Shown: positions 25,028 through 34,146 of the stretch, in pieces
Position numbering within the stretch: position 1 is the first letter of the stretch
How the letters are laid out: the number at the start of each line of letters is the position of its first letter
From: Streptococcus sp. zg-86
GTDB taxonomy: Bacteria > Bacillota > Bacilli > Lactobacillales > Streptococcaceae
Direction: 5' to 3'
Length of the DNA: 64,000 nucleotides
Assembly (NCBI RefSeq): GCF_017639855.1
Contig: NZ_CP072115.1
Coordinates: 372,001-436,000 of the forward strand
Notes under the pieces: model-generated
Told to the model about the DNA's origin: nothing
Seen by the model: the letters and a program-made list of their open reading frames with translations, nothing else
The model's database searches: none
Program-made: the position numbers and the translations under genes

Positions 25028-26453
25028 TAATTTAATAATAGAAGATGGCTTTTATTCTAAAACATTTTATTTTGGAGATAAAACAGCGATTTATAGCAAT
25101 ATTAATAGTGTCGGTAAATCAACTTTACTTCGTCTGTTATTTTATTCTATAGGATATAGTATTCCTTCAACTAAAAAGATTAAGTTTAATAAGTTAGAGA
25201 CACGTTTACATTTGGAGACTGTAAATGGAAACTGTGAGATTCATCGAAAAGATAAAAAAATTAGATTGAAATTTATTGATTCTGAAGAGTGGGAACTCAA
25301 TATGCCTAATGATTTGGAATTTATACTTCAAAAAATTTTTAATACAAAAAACCAAGACGTTTTGTCGAATATTCTGGGAGCAATTTATTTAGACCAAGAT
25401 AAAGGTTGGACTTTACTAAATAGAGGAACTGTCATCGGAGGAATTAAGTTTAAAATTGAGCAATTAATTCAGGGATTATCCGAGATAGATGCTCTTGAAT
25501 CTTTAAATATCGAATTAGAAGAAGTTGGTAAAGAGATATCCAAGTTAAAGCAACTAAAAAAAATAATTGATTTTCAAAATGAAAATATTCAAATAGCAAA
25601 TGAATCTAATTTTGAAACAACAAAGTTATTGAATTTAGAGAATGAGGTATCAATTATAAAAGGGGAGAGGAAAAGTCTAGAATTAAAAAGGAATGATTTG
25701 AAAGGAACTCTTAAAAAGAATGAAGAATATTTATCATATATAGAAAATTTAAATTTACTGATAAAAGCTCCAAATTCGGGTGAGGAATTTCTTTTAAAAA
25801 AAGAGTATGTTAAAGATTTTGGCACCTATCAAGAATTAATTGAATTAAGAATTTATCATCTAGAAAAAGAAATTGACAAATTAAATGATCGTGAAGAAAA
25901 GCTTAAGATTGAGATAAATCATTCAGAAAAATTATTTGTCCCGGAAAATCCGTTAAAGCTTTTTGAAGAAAGGTTAAACCTTCTTGTTGCTCCTCAAGAA
26001 GTGATTGTTTCGGAGTTAGAGCGCTTAAAGAAAAGGGAAAAAGAGTTAAAAATTATAAGAAATAACTATCTTTCAAATAAGATTACACAAGATATTTATG
26101 AGAGTATTATGTATTTTGCAAATAAACTAGGCGTTCAGGATTACCTTAATTCAGAGAAAGATTTCATTCTAACTTCTGATTTGAAATCTTATAGTGGGAC
26201 TATTTTACATAAATTAGTTTTTTGTTTTAAACTTTCATATATTCTAGAATTGGAAAAATTTTTAGATTTCAAACTGCCGATTGTTTTAGACTCTCCGAGT
26301 GGTCGAGAGGTTGATCAAAAAAATATTGAGGATATGTTTAAAATTTTAAATGAGGATTTTGTAGATAATCAAATAATAATAGCCTCTATTTTTCAATATC
26401 CTAGCTATTTACCAGAAAAGATAATTAGAATAAGAGAAAAGCTTCTAGAGTGA
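25017..26453 (+). CDS. ABC/SMC-like ATPase of a two-gene defence module
   Basis: A 478-residue protein. An N-terminal P-loop (IYSNINSVGKSTLLRLLFYS; the first Gly of the canonical loop is replaced) is followed by a long charged coiled coil (about residues 165-340). The C-terminal half has a degenerate signature region (SYSGTILHKLVFCFKLSYI) and Walker B LPIVLDSPSGREVD. This is the layout of short Rad50/SMC-like ATPases in ABC-3C and Lamassu-type systems. The overlap with the upstream nuclease gene shows they work together. AT-rich. No third gene is visible. Confidence 0.65.
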   Translation: MKFNNLIIEDGFYSKTFYFGDKTAIYSNINSVGKSTLLRLLFYSIGYSIPSTKKIKFNKLETRLHLETVNGNCEIHRKDKKIRLKFIDSEEWELNMPNDLEFILQKIFNTKNQDVLSNILGAIYLDQDKGWTLLNRGTVIGGIKFKIEQLIQGLSEIDALESLNIELEEVGKEISKLKQLKKIIDFQNENIQIANESNFETTKLLNLENEVSIIKGERKSLELKRNDLKGTLKKNEEYLSYIENLNLLIKAPNSGEEFLLKKEYVKDFGTYQELIELRIYHLEKEIDKLNDREEKLKIEINHSEKLFVPENPLKLFEERLNLLVAPQEVIVSELERLKKREKELKIIRNNYLSNKITQDIYESIMYFANKLGVQDYLNSEKDFILTSDLKSYSGTILHKLVFCFKLSYILELEKFLDFKLPIVLDSPSGREVDQKNIEDMFKILNEDFVDNQIIIASIFQYPSYLPEKIIRIREKLLE

Positions 26454-26658
26454 TTTTATGCTATATTAGTTTACAAATTAAGTTTATAATACGATGCCTA
26501 CCTAACAAATTTATCATAGTGTATGCTAATGAGTCTGATAAGTATGCTAGAATGACTTATCAGTTGAATATCCGTGTCAATGGGCATGGATTCCTTTGGT
26601 CTATGCTGATGTGATTATATTTAGATTATCATATAAACAAAAAACAAGGAGAGCGTTT

Positions 26659-27426
26659 ATGCAACCAACGTACAGTATTGATAATCCTCGCTTATCTTAC
26701 CAAACGAAGCTAGATCTTTGGGAGACTGGGTTTGGTTTGCAAAAGGTTGATGGTCTTGAACCCTCAGCCTACATGATAGAACTTGCTCAGAGTCAGGCTA
26801 AGGGAGATTTGACTTATCAAGATGTTCATGAGGAGATTAGACGCTATCATGCGGAAGTGAGTGCTGAGACACAAGAGGCTGATTTGGTGGCCTTGAGAAT
26901 AGCAGAACTTTTATCACGCAGGGGGTTTAGTTTTAGTCCAGGGACTCTCCTGTCCATTCATAAGGAGCTATTTCAAGACATTTTTCCTGATGAGATTCCA
27001 GTTGGTACTTTTCGTAGGACTAATATTTCGAAAAAAGAATATGTGCTAGGTAGTGATAGTGTCGTCTATGCAGACTATACGATGATTGAAGCGACTTTAG
27101 ACTACGATTTTACTCAAGAGAAAAAATTTGCCTATCAAGGCTTGACTAAAGAAGAGATAGTAGCTCATATTCAGCAATTTATCTCTGGCATTTGGCAGAT
27201 TCACCCTTTTCGAGAAGGAAATACACGGGCTGTTATTGTTTTTCTGATTCAATATTTGCGAGAGTTTGGTTTTGATGTAGATAATGAACCTTTTCAAAAG
27301 AATGCTCGTTTCTTTCGAGATGCTTTGGTTTTAGACAACGCCAAAATGTTGCAAAAGAATAGTCAGCCACTGACACAATTTTTTGAAAATCTACTGTTAA
27401 ACGGGCAAAATGATTTAATACTTTAA
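26659..27426 (+). CDS. Fic domain protein
   Basis: A 255-residue protein with the Fic core HPFREGNTRA near residue 182 (consensus HxFx(D/E)GNxR; the catalytic His is present), preceded by the flap region GTFRRTNISKKEYVLGS. Fic enzymes usually AMPylate target proteins. The open frame goes back to 26596, but ATG 26659 follows AAGGAGAG. No clear inhibitory helix motif (S/TxxxE G/N) was found, and no small antitoxin gene precedes it. The 26454-26658 gap has no gene. Confidence 0.85.
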   Translation: MQPTYSIDNPRLSYQTKLDLWETGFGLQKVDGLEPSAYMIELAQSQAKGDLTYQDVHEEIRRYHAEVSAETQEADLVALRIAELLSRRGFSFSPGTLLSIHKELFQDIFPDEIPVGTFRRTNISKKEYVLGSDSVVYADYTMIEATLDYDFTQEKKFAYQGLTKEEIVAHIQQFISGIWQIHPFREGNTRAVIVFLIQYLREFGFDVDNEPFQKNARFFRDALVLDNAKMLQKNSQPLTQFFENLLLNGQNDLIL

Positions 27427-27468
27427 TTGATTTTTGTAAATAAATTAGTGCTTCTTCATCAATTCTTC

Positions 27469-27527
27469 TTTACATCCCTCTCAATATATTAGATAATAGT
27501 TCTATCAAATGAGATAGGACTATTTTT
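27469..27527 (+). promoter_or_regulatory. Overlapping promoter and terminator-like hairpin before the helicase gene
   Basis: TTTACA (27469-27474) and GATAAT (27492-27497), spacer 17, form a promoter. An inverted repeat 27495-27506/27513-27524 with a T-run overlaps the -10 and start region. It could end fic transcripts, while the helicase mRNA would start inside the hairpin near 27504. AGGA at 27516 is the likely ribosome site. Confidence 0.5.
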
Positions 27528-30398
27528 ATGAGATTATCTTTTGAAGCTCAGATGTTAGAGTCAATTCAATTTGGGTTTATTGATCGAATGCAGTTTAGGG
27601 ACAGGACTTATGCGCCTAAGATGTTAATCAATAATGCAGAGGAAAAGCGGTTTGTTTTGACAGATTTGCAGGAGGAATTACTGAAGAGTCGAGCATTTTA
27701 TTTTTCTGTAGCCTTTGTAACGCAGTCTGGAATTTCCATGATTAAAGCGCAGTTGGCCGATTTGGCGGCACGTGGTGTTTGTGGAAAGATCCTGATTTCG
27801 CCCTACCTTGATTTTAATGATCCTTTGGCTATGTATGATTTGTTAAAGCTACCGAATGTAGAAACCCGGATTTCTCATGAAACCATGCAACTTCATTCTA
27901 AATATTACTTGTTTGAGCAGGAGCACAAACAAGTTCTGATTGCCGGTTCATCTAATTTGACTGCGACAGCATTGAAACAAAATTATGAGTGGAATATCAA
28001 GCTCAATTCGACGGATAATGGGAATTTGCTCTATCAAACGAAGCAAGAATTTGAGCGTATATGGGATTTATCAAGACCACTGACCACTGAAATCATTGAG
28101 TCATATAAACGAAAGCGCAAATCTATGATTCAGGTGGTGACCTTGGAAGAAGAGGTGAAAGTTGATTATCAAGTTGGGGCGATTAACCCTAATAAGATGC
28201 AGAAAGAAGCACTAGTTGCTTTGCAGGAAGTGCGCGATAATGGCGCTCAAAAGGCTCTGGTCATTTCTGCGACAGGGACAGGGAAAACATACTTGTCTGC
28301 CTTTGATGTAAGACAGGTAAATCCAGAGCACGTACTCTTTATTGTTCACCGTGAACAGATTTTGAGTAAGTCTTTAGAAAGTTTTCAACGGGTTCTTGGA
28401 TTTTCTAACGATGAGGCTTGTCTCTACAAGTCAGGTATAGATTTTTCAGGCAAGAAATATATTTTCGCGACGATACAAACTCTTTCGCGTGATGAGCATT
28501 TACAGCGTTTTGCTCGAGATTTTTTCGATTATATTTTGATTGATGAGGTGCATAAGGCTGGTGCAGATTCGTATAAGAAAGTGATGGCCTATTTTGAACC
28601 AGCTTTCCTTTTGGGAATGACCGCAACACCTGAACGTACAGATGGACAAAATATTTATGAACTTTTTGATTACAATATTGCGTATGAAATTCGCCTGCAG
28701 GATGCCATGGATGCAGATTTGCTATGTCCCTTCCACTATTTTGGGGTGACGGATATTGTGGTTGACGGTCAGCCCATTTGTGAAAATATAGATTTTTCAA
28801 AATTGATTTCTGAGGAGCGTGTCAATCATATTCTAGAAAAAATCAATTATTATGGGTATAGTGGTGAATCTGTTCATGGGTTGATCTTCTGCTCTAGTAA
28901 AAAGGAGGCAGTAGAACTATCGATTCTTTTAAATCAGAGAGGCCTTCGTACACAAGCTTTAACCGGTGATGATAGCCAAGTAGTTCGTGAAGAAGCTGTT
29001 AGAAAGCTTGAAAACGGAGCGTTAGATTACTTACTAACAGTTGATATTTTCAACGAAGGGATTGATATTCCAAGTGTGAATCAGGTGGTTATGCTTCGTA
29101 ATACAGAATCAAGTATCATTTTTATTCAGCAACTTGGTCGTGGACTTCGCAAGCATCCTTCGAAAGATTATGTGACAATTATTGACTTTATTGGAAATTA
29201 TCGTAATAACTACTTAATTCCAGTAGCCTTATTTGGCGATCAATCGATGAACAAGGATAACTATCGTCGCGAAGTGCGTGAAGCCAATTTGATTAGTGGT
29301 TTGACAACGATCAATTTTGAGGAAGTTGCTCGGAAGCAGATTTTTGTATCGATTACCAACACTAGTTTATCTAGTATGAAAATTCTGCGGGATAGTTATG
29401 TGGATTTGCAGAACAAGCTGGGGCGTCAACCGTTTTTGAAAGACTTTTGGACTTATAATGGAATTGACCCACTGACTTTCTTTAATAACAATGCCTTTAA
29501 AGATTATGCAGATGTGGTGACTAAGTTTGGTGACCAAGTAGTATCTTTTGAAGAGTTTCCTAAAAATTTCTTATCTTTTATCACCTTTGAATGTTTAAGT
29601 GGTAAGCGTAAGCATGAACTGATTTTATTGCAGTTGCTCATTGAAAATAATGGTCATATTGCATTTGACACCTATTTTGAAAGGTTGATTCAGAAAGATT
29701 TGGATACTTCAAGTGATGTGATTAACTCTGTTGAAGGTGTGTTGGATTTGTCTTTTTTGAAGGCTCAGGAGCAAAAACGCTTTGGTACACAACCATTGGT
29801 AGTAAAGACTAACGATACCTATCAGTTGAATATGCAAGTAGTTGAAGAGCTTCGTATGAATTCTGATTATGTGGCATTTTTTAGAGATGTTATCGAAACC
29901 GGATTGTTGAAATCGAAAGATTATCCAGAGATATTTACACTTGGACAGAAGTATTCTCGCCGGGAAGTTCTCAAGTTATTAAATGTCAAACATGATGAGC
30001 CACCGCTCAATATTGGTGGTTATAAGATTGATAAAGAAACTAATTCTTGTCCAATTTTCATTACTTATCATAAGAGTGAGGATATCAGTGATACCATCAA
30101 GTATGAGGACAAGCTACTCAGTGAATCAACGCTGAGATGGTTCTCTAAAAACAAGCGAACCTTAGAGTCTCCAGATGTGCAATACATTATTGATTCCAAA
30201 GAAAATGGCTTACGCTTGGAATTATTTATTATCAAGGATGATGCCGAAGGTGGGGATTTTTACTATTTAGGTCCATTGGAATATATTGAGGCAAGTGCGG
30301 AGGAAATGGAACGAGCTGGTGAAAGTGTTGTCTGCATGTTCTTTACGTTAAAAGAACCTGTCAAAGCTGACCTTTTCCACTATTTAACGACACAATAA
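27528..30398 (+). CDS. PLD nuclease - superfamily II helicase - DUF3427 protein
   Basis: A 956-residue multidomain protein. Residues about 60-180 form a phospholipase D-like nuclease (MQLHSKYYLF ... LIAGSSNLTATAL, one HxK motif). Residues about 220-580 form an SF2 helicase (SATGTGKTYL, LIDEVHKAGADS, LGMTATPERTD, FIQQLGRGLRKHPSKDYVTI). The C-terminal 350 residues match DUF3427. This architecture is found in bacterial defence islands, often with a Nudix gene, which lies convergently 20 bases away here. DNA processing against invading DNA is inferred; there is no direct evidence. Confidence 0.88.
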   Translation: MRLSFEAQMLESIQFGFIDRMQFRDRTYAPKMLINNAEEKRFVLTDLQEELLKSRAFYFSVAFVTQSGISMIKAQLADLAARGVCGKILISPYLDFNDPLAMYDLLKLPNVETRISHETMQLHSKYYLFEQEHKQVLIAGSSNLTATALKQNYEWNIKLNSTDNGNLLYQTKQEFERIWDLSRPLTTEIIESYKRKRKSMIQVVTLEEEVKVDYQVGAINPNKMQKEALVALQEVRDNGAQKALVISATGTGKTYLSAFDVRQVNPEHVLFIVHREQILSKSLESFQRVLGFSNDEACLYKSGIDFSGKKYIFATIQTLSRDEHLQRFARDFFDYILIDEVHKAGADSYKKVMAYFEPAFLLGMTATPERTDGQNIYELFDYNIAYEIRLQDAMDADLLCPFHYFGVTDIVVDGQPICENIDFSKLISEERVNHILEKINYYGYSGESVHGLIFCSSKKEAVELSILLNQRGLRTQALTGDDSQVVREEAVRKLENGALDYLLTVDIFNEGIDIPSVNQVVMLRNTESSIIFIQQLGRGLRKHPSKDYVTIIDFIGNYRNNYLIPVALFGDQSMNKDNYRREVREANLISGLTTINFEEVARKQIFVSITNTSLSSMKILRDSYVDLQNKLGRQPFLKDFWTYNGIDPLTFFNNNAFKDYADVVTKFGDQVVSFEEFPKNFLSFITFECLSGKRKHELILLQLLIENNGHIAFDTYFERLIQKDLDTSSDVINSVEGVLDLSFLKAQEQKRFGTQPLVVKTNDTYQLNMQVVEELRMNSDYVAFFRDVIETGLLKSKDYPEIFTLGQKYSRREVLKLLNVKHDEPPLNIGGYKIDKETNSCPIFITYHKSEDISDTIKYEDKLLSESTLRWFSKNKRTLESPDVQYIIDSKENGLRLELFIIKDDAEGGDFYYLGPLEYIEASAEEMERAGESVVCMFFTLKEPVKADLFHYLTTQ

Positions 30399-30418
30399 AA
30401 TGAGATTCGTTGTGAATC

Positions 30419-30811
30419 TCATTTTTTGCTTAATATATCAACGGCTGGGCGATCAACAGGTGCCCAATTAAGGGTATTTAATTCGCTAGGTGCCAGCCAA
30501 GTTGAATTTTGGTGTTCTATCAAGAGGAGCTCTCCAGATACTAATTCAGCCTCATAAGTTTTCATGATGACTGTTCCGAATTCGTAATCATAGGAAGCTT
30601 CATTTACATAATTAATTATTTTGATTTCCGATGCGAATTCTTCTTGAATTTCTCGAACAAGTGCTTCTTCGGATGATTCACCATTTTCTAATTTTCCACC
30701 TGGAAATTCCCAATAGCCAGCTAGTGATTTTCCTTCAGGCCGTTGAGCGCAAAAATATTTCCCATCCTTTAGGATGGCAGCAGCAACAACATTTATTGTT
30801 TTTTGTGACAT
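30419..30811 (-). CDS. Nudix hydrolase (MutT/CTP pyrophosphohydrolase-like)
   Basis: A 130-residue Nudix hydrolase. The Nudix box reads GGKLENGESSEEALVREIQE followed by EFA (Ala in place of the final Gly). QRPEGKSLAGYWEFPGG before it is typical of MutT-type (deoxy)nucleoside triphosphate pyrophosphohydrolases. The ATG at 30811 is used because GGAGAA lies upstream; the frame reaches 30823. It is convergent with the helicase gene, and such Nudix genes often accompany DUF3427 helicases. Confidence 0.88.
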   Translation of the reverse strand: MSQKTINVVAAAILKDGKYFCAQRPEGKSLAGYWEFPGGKLENGESSEEALVREIQEEFASEIKIINYVNEASYDYEFGTVIMKTYEAELVSGELLLIEHQNSTWLAPSELNTLNWAPVDRPAVDILSKK

Positions 30812-30953
30812 GATGTTCTCCATTCGTTTATTGATATCATATCAAAAAAAAACATTTTTTCAAATCAAATACTAAACTTTAAAAAATCGCATTTTTTTGT
30901 AGCGAAATTTTATAAAAAAGTTTAAAATAGAAGAAAAGTGTATGAGGTAATAT

Positions 30954-31685
30954 ATGGGATATCCAGTTTTTAATGAAGTGCAGGGACAACAGGTTGTAGA
31001 CGCCATTTTGAAGGGCTATAAGACTTATTTGGATGTACGACTAAAGGCGAAAGTAGAAATGAAAGTTTCTGCGGGCTATGCATGGACAAAGCCAAATTAT
31101 ATTGATGATGCTTTTTCCAAAGCCGACTTACCGTTCATCACGAATTATACTGTTCAACATGCTGGTCAGTCTTGGGAGTATATCGAGTTTGAGAGTGAGA
31201 ATGAAATGTTGGGAAATGTATTGCTTATTATCAAGGGCGAAGCTCGTCTGAAGCAAAATTTTCCAGAAGTAGCCACTAAGAAAAAAGGCTATCTATTTGA
31301 GCTAGCAGAAATCAATAACGAATTTATTGAAAAGCAAGTCAAGCTTGAAGAGACTGACAGTAACACAAAATTAGATAATATTCAATTAGAACTCATTCAA
31401 GATGAGGAAATGAAAGCCTTATCTCAACATACATCAAATGTTGATCATTTTTTGATTTTAACTCATCAAGTAGACAATGATTATAAAATGACAAAGATTC
31501 AGGTGGTTATGCCTGATGCGCGTCAAGGAAAGTTGTTACCATTACAAGATCTATCTGAATATATCGCTTCAAGTGCAATTGATTTCAATGACGATAAGTA
31601 TCAAGGTTTGACTGACTTGTCTGACATCAAGGACATTGAGGAGTTTGGTATTGTACCACGGGTAGCTATTCAGAAACAAGGATAG
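30954..31685 (+). CDS. Putative toxin, spr1630 family (ClpXP-sensitive)
   Basis: A 243-residue protein with no enzyme motif that I recognise (MGYPVFNEVQGQQVVDAILKG at the start, VPRVAIQKQG at the end). Position and length fit the pneumococcal spr1630-type toxin, reported to make clpX essential, whose partner is a fused HTH/ImmA-IrrE protein; that partner is the next gene. The start has GAGGT upstream. Family assignment relies on memory of that pair and on context, not on a motif. The stretch before it (30824-30953) is very A/T-rich. Confidence 0.55.
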   Translation: MGYPVFNEVQGQQVVDAILKGYKTYLDVRLKAKVEMKVSAGYAWTKPNYIDDAFSKADLPFITNYTVQHAGQSWEYIEFESENEMLGNVLLIIKGEARLKQNFPEVATKKKGYLFELAEINNEFIEKQVKLEETDSNTKLDNIQLELIQDEEMKALSQHTSNVDHFLILTHQVDNDYKMTKIQVVMPDARQGKLLPLQDLSEYIASSAIDFNDDKYQGLTDLSDIKDIEEFGIVPRVAIQKQG

Positions 31686-31707
31686 TTGCATTAGAAAGGG
31701 ATGTTCC

Positions 31708-32865
31708 ATGTTTAACGGTCATATTTTGGAGGAGATGCGCTTATTAAATGGGCTGAGTCGCTCTGAATTGGCAGAAAAATTGCAGGTGAGTGAGCAGGCA
31801 ATCTGGCAGTTTGAAAACAATCAAGCATCGCCTAAAATGAAGCACCTGATGACTTTATCGCATCTTTTCCATGTATCAATTGATTATTTTAACGAAGAAG
31901 AGCAGCTGCCTCAATTTGATTTGAGCCAGATTGCTTTTCGAAACGCTGATTTGGAAGCCAAAAAGGCGATTCGTATCCAGAGTATTTACCTTGAAAAATT
32001 AAATCAGATGATTGATTATCTCGAACAGTTTGTAGAGATTCCTCATCAAACGATTTATGAATTGTGTCATCAGACCAATCAACTTTTTCAAGATGGTGTG
32101 GCGATTCATGAGATTGCAATGATGGCTCGTGATGTATTAGAAATCGCTCCTGATAATGGTAATCTTCTCTATCATTTAGAAAAATCAGGGATTTATATTT
32201 CAGAAAGATTAATTAATGGGCAAGCGGATGCTTACAGTGCATGGTCAAAGAAGGGGCGGCCCTTTATCATACTAGGAGTAGGAAAATCATCAGTGCGTCG
32301 AAATTTTGATTTGGCGCATGAGTTAGGGCATTTGCTATTGCATCAAAGAGTTGATTTTGAGGAGCTTTCGATAGCTGAATTAGAAGAAAAGGAAGGAGAA
32401 GCAAATCAGTTTGCTTCCTGTTTCTTGTTACCGGAAAAAACATTCCTGCATGATTTTCAGTCCTTGGTTGGAAAACGGACCAGTAATCCTGATCAGTATG
32501 TTTTATTGAAGCAAAAATATAATGTGTCAATTCAGGCTTTAGAATATAGAGCTTATAAATTAGGATTGCTGACGCCTCAACAAAATGCATATTTCTATAG
32601 ACAGATTTCCAAAAAAGACTATAAAGTGGTCGAACCGTTGGATCGAGATATTCCTCTAAAGCATCCAAGTAAAATTAGAAGTATTCTAGATGTTATCTTA
32701 TCTCATCATTTACTGACTTTATCTGATTTAACAAGATACCCCAAAGTTTCGACTAAGTACATCAGCCAACTATTTGGATTTGATGACCAATTTTTTGATC
32801 CTTACCGAGAGAGTATCTCTAAGTTTGAGAATGTCATTCCCTTGTTTCCTCAAAAACAGGGTTAG
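31708..32865 (+). CDS. XRE/ImmA-IrrE fusion, spr1629-type repressor/antitoxin
   Basis: A 385-residue protein with an N-terminal XRE helix-turn-helix (about residues 4-60: LNGLSRSELAEKLQVSEQAI) and a central zinc metallopeptidase domain of the ImmA/IrrE family with HELGH at about residue 204 (FDLAHELGHLLLH). The C-terminal 130 residues are uncharacterised. Such fusions repress their own operon and neutralise a partner toxin or cleave a repressor. It follows the putative toxin gene after 22 bases. Confidence 0.8.
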   Translation: MFNGHILEEMRLLNGLSRSELAEKLQVSEQAIWQFENNQASPKMKHLMTLSHLFHVSIDYFNEEEQLPQFDLSQIAFRNADLEAKKAIRIQSIYLEKLNQMIDYLEQFVEIPHQTIYELCHQTNQLFQDGVAIHEIAMMARDVLEIAPDNGNLLYHLEKSGIYISERLINGQADAYSAWSKKGRPFIILGVGKSSVRRNFDLAHELGHLLLHQRVDFEELSIAELEEKEGEANQFASCFLLPEKTFLHDFQSLVGKRTSNPDQYVLLKQKYNVSIQALEYRAYKLGLLTPQQNAYFYRQISKKDYKVVEPLDRDIPLKHPSKIRSILDVILSHHLLTLSDLTRYPKVSTKYISQLFGFDDQFFDPYRESISKFENVIPLFPQKQG

Positions 32866-32949
32866 TAAAATGGTAGCTTGACAAGGGCAGAGTTGTAACT
32901 GTATCAGTATTCTACTGTTTATGAATGAAAAACGAGCACGAGGATTTTT

Positions 32950-33747
32950 ATGTCAGAAGCGATCATACGATTGGCGAGTCAGGGAAGGCTTGAGGAGGAG
33001 TTAGCTGAATTGAAGGTGAGGCTGGCTGTTCTATTATCTGAGCGGGATGACTTGTTACTCCATATCTGCAAGAATATTGAGATGGATTTTCTGCTTAAGA
33101 TTGGTCGCTTGGAGTACGAGGCTTTTCAGGCGCAGTGCGATTATTTGCGGGCAAAACGCAAATGTGAAATGCTTCAAGCAATGAAAAACCGTCAGGAAAA
33201 GGTGGATTTAGATGCAATCGAATACTTGCTTGATGAGGAATTTAGGGAGTATTTGGCGCAGTTATCACAGCAGTTTGAGGAAATTGCGAGAGCAATTGAA
33301 CGTAGTCAATCTTCAGTATTGACAGAGGAAGAGACAAAAGACCTAAAGAAATATTATCATCAGATTGTCAAGTGGCTCCATCCTGATTTACATCCTGATA
33401 TTTCAGACGAAGAGCTAAAGCTTTTTCATACAGCTGTAGTCGCTTATGAAGCAGCTGATATAGAAACTATTCGGATGATTTATGACTTGTTAGCTGATAG
33501 AGCTGACGATGACAGGGTGAGTAGCCACGCGCTATTGAAAAAACGGCTTGTCCAGCTGGCAACACAAATACAGCAACTTGAGGAGCAGATTGAAGAGATC
33601 AAATCCCAATACCCTTATCGTTACAAGGACCTCTTGCAAGATGAGAAATGGGTCTTGGAACGTCAAGGGATAGTGAAGAAAGCAAAAATAGATTTTCTCC
33701 ATGCAAAAGAAATGTATGAAAAGAGAATCAAGGAGTTGTTAGACTAA
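32950..33747 (+). CDS. J-domain-like coiled-coil protein
   Basis: A 265-residue protein rich in charged helices. Near residues 137-185 lies a J-domain-like block, KKYYHQIVKWLHPDLHPDIS, with the HPD tripeptide (twice) that stimulates DnaK ATPase in true J-proteins. Long coiled coils flank it. It abuts the HIRAN gene with no gap (stop and start adjacent), so the two are an operon. Function unknown; an adaptor role for DnaK or a defence role is possible. Confidence 0.7.
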   Translation: MSEAIIRLASQGRLEEELAELKVRLAVLLSERDDLLLHICKNIEMDFLLKIGRLEYEAFQAQCDYLRAKRKCEMLQAMKNRQEKVDLDAIEYLLDEEFREYLAQLSQQFEEIARAIERSQSSVLTEEETKDLKKYYHQIVKWLHPDLHPDISDEELKLFHTAVVAYEAADIETIRMIYDLLADRADDDRVSSHALLKKRLVQLATQIQQLEEQIEEIKSQYPYRYKDLLQDEKWVLERQGIVKKAKIDFLHAKEMYEKRIKELLD

Positions 33748-34146
33748 ATGGATTTGCAGAAGTTAGACAAGGAAAATCATCTGGTTAGTCTCTTTCATCA
33801 GAAGAATGTGGAGATCGATTTTAGACTTCCTTTTGAGCGTGATATTTTTCTTTTTGATACCTATGTTGCGGGTGTCATGCATATTGAAACGTTTGAGGAG
33901 ATTGAACCTGATTTGCAGATTGGGATGGAATTGGTTTTTATTAGAGAACCTGAAAATCCTTACGATTCAGAAGCGATTAACATTCAAACCCAAGTAGGGC
34001 AGAAGATTGGCTATGTTCCCAAGAAAGATAATGTGATTTTTGCCCGCCTCATGGATGCAGGGAAGCTTCTTGTCGGAAAAATTCAAGATAAGAAGCAAAA
34101 GGGCAAATGGACCAAGATTGGCATTGGCATTTATTTGAGAGATTAG
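33748..34146 (+). CDS. HIRAN domain protein
   Basis: A 132-residue protein. Residues about 35-130 match the HIRAN domain: TYVAGVMHIE, LQIGMELVFIREPENPYDSE, QKIGYVPKKDN, ARLMDAGKLLVGKI. HIRAN domains bind 3' DNA ends in fork-remodelling helicases such as HLTF. As a stand-alone gene it starts one base after the J-domain-like gene and may give that partner DNA binding. Inference only. Confidence 0.82.
   Translation: MDLQKLDKENHLVSLFHQKNVEIDFRLPFERDIFLFDTYVAGVMHIETFEEIEPDLQIGMELVFIREPENPYDSEAINIQTQVGQKIGYVPKKDNVIFARLMDAGKLLVGKIQDKKQKGKWTKIGIGIYLRD

Noticed and set aside
28405..28800. A 131-codon open frame antisense to the PLD-helicase gene.
   Set aside because: Shadow of the helicase reading frame, with no ribosome site and no domain.
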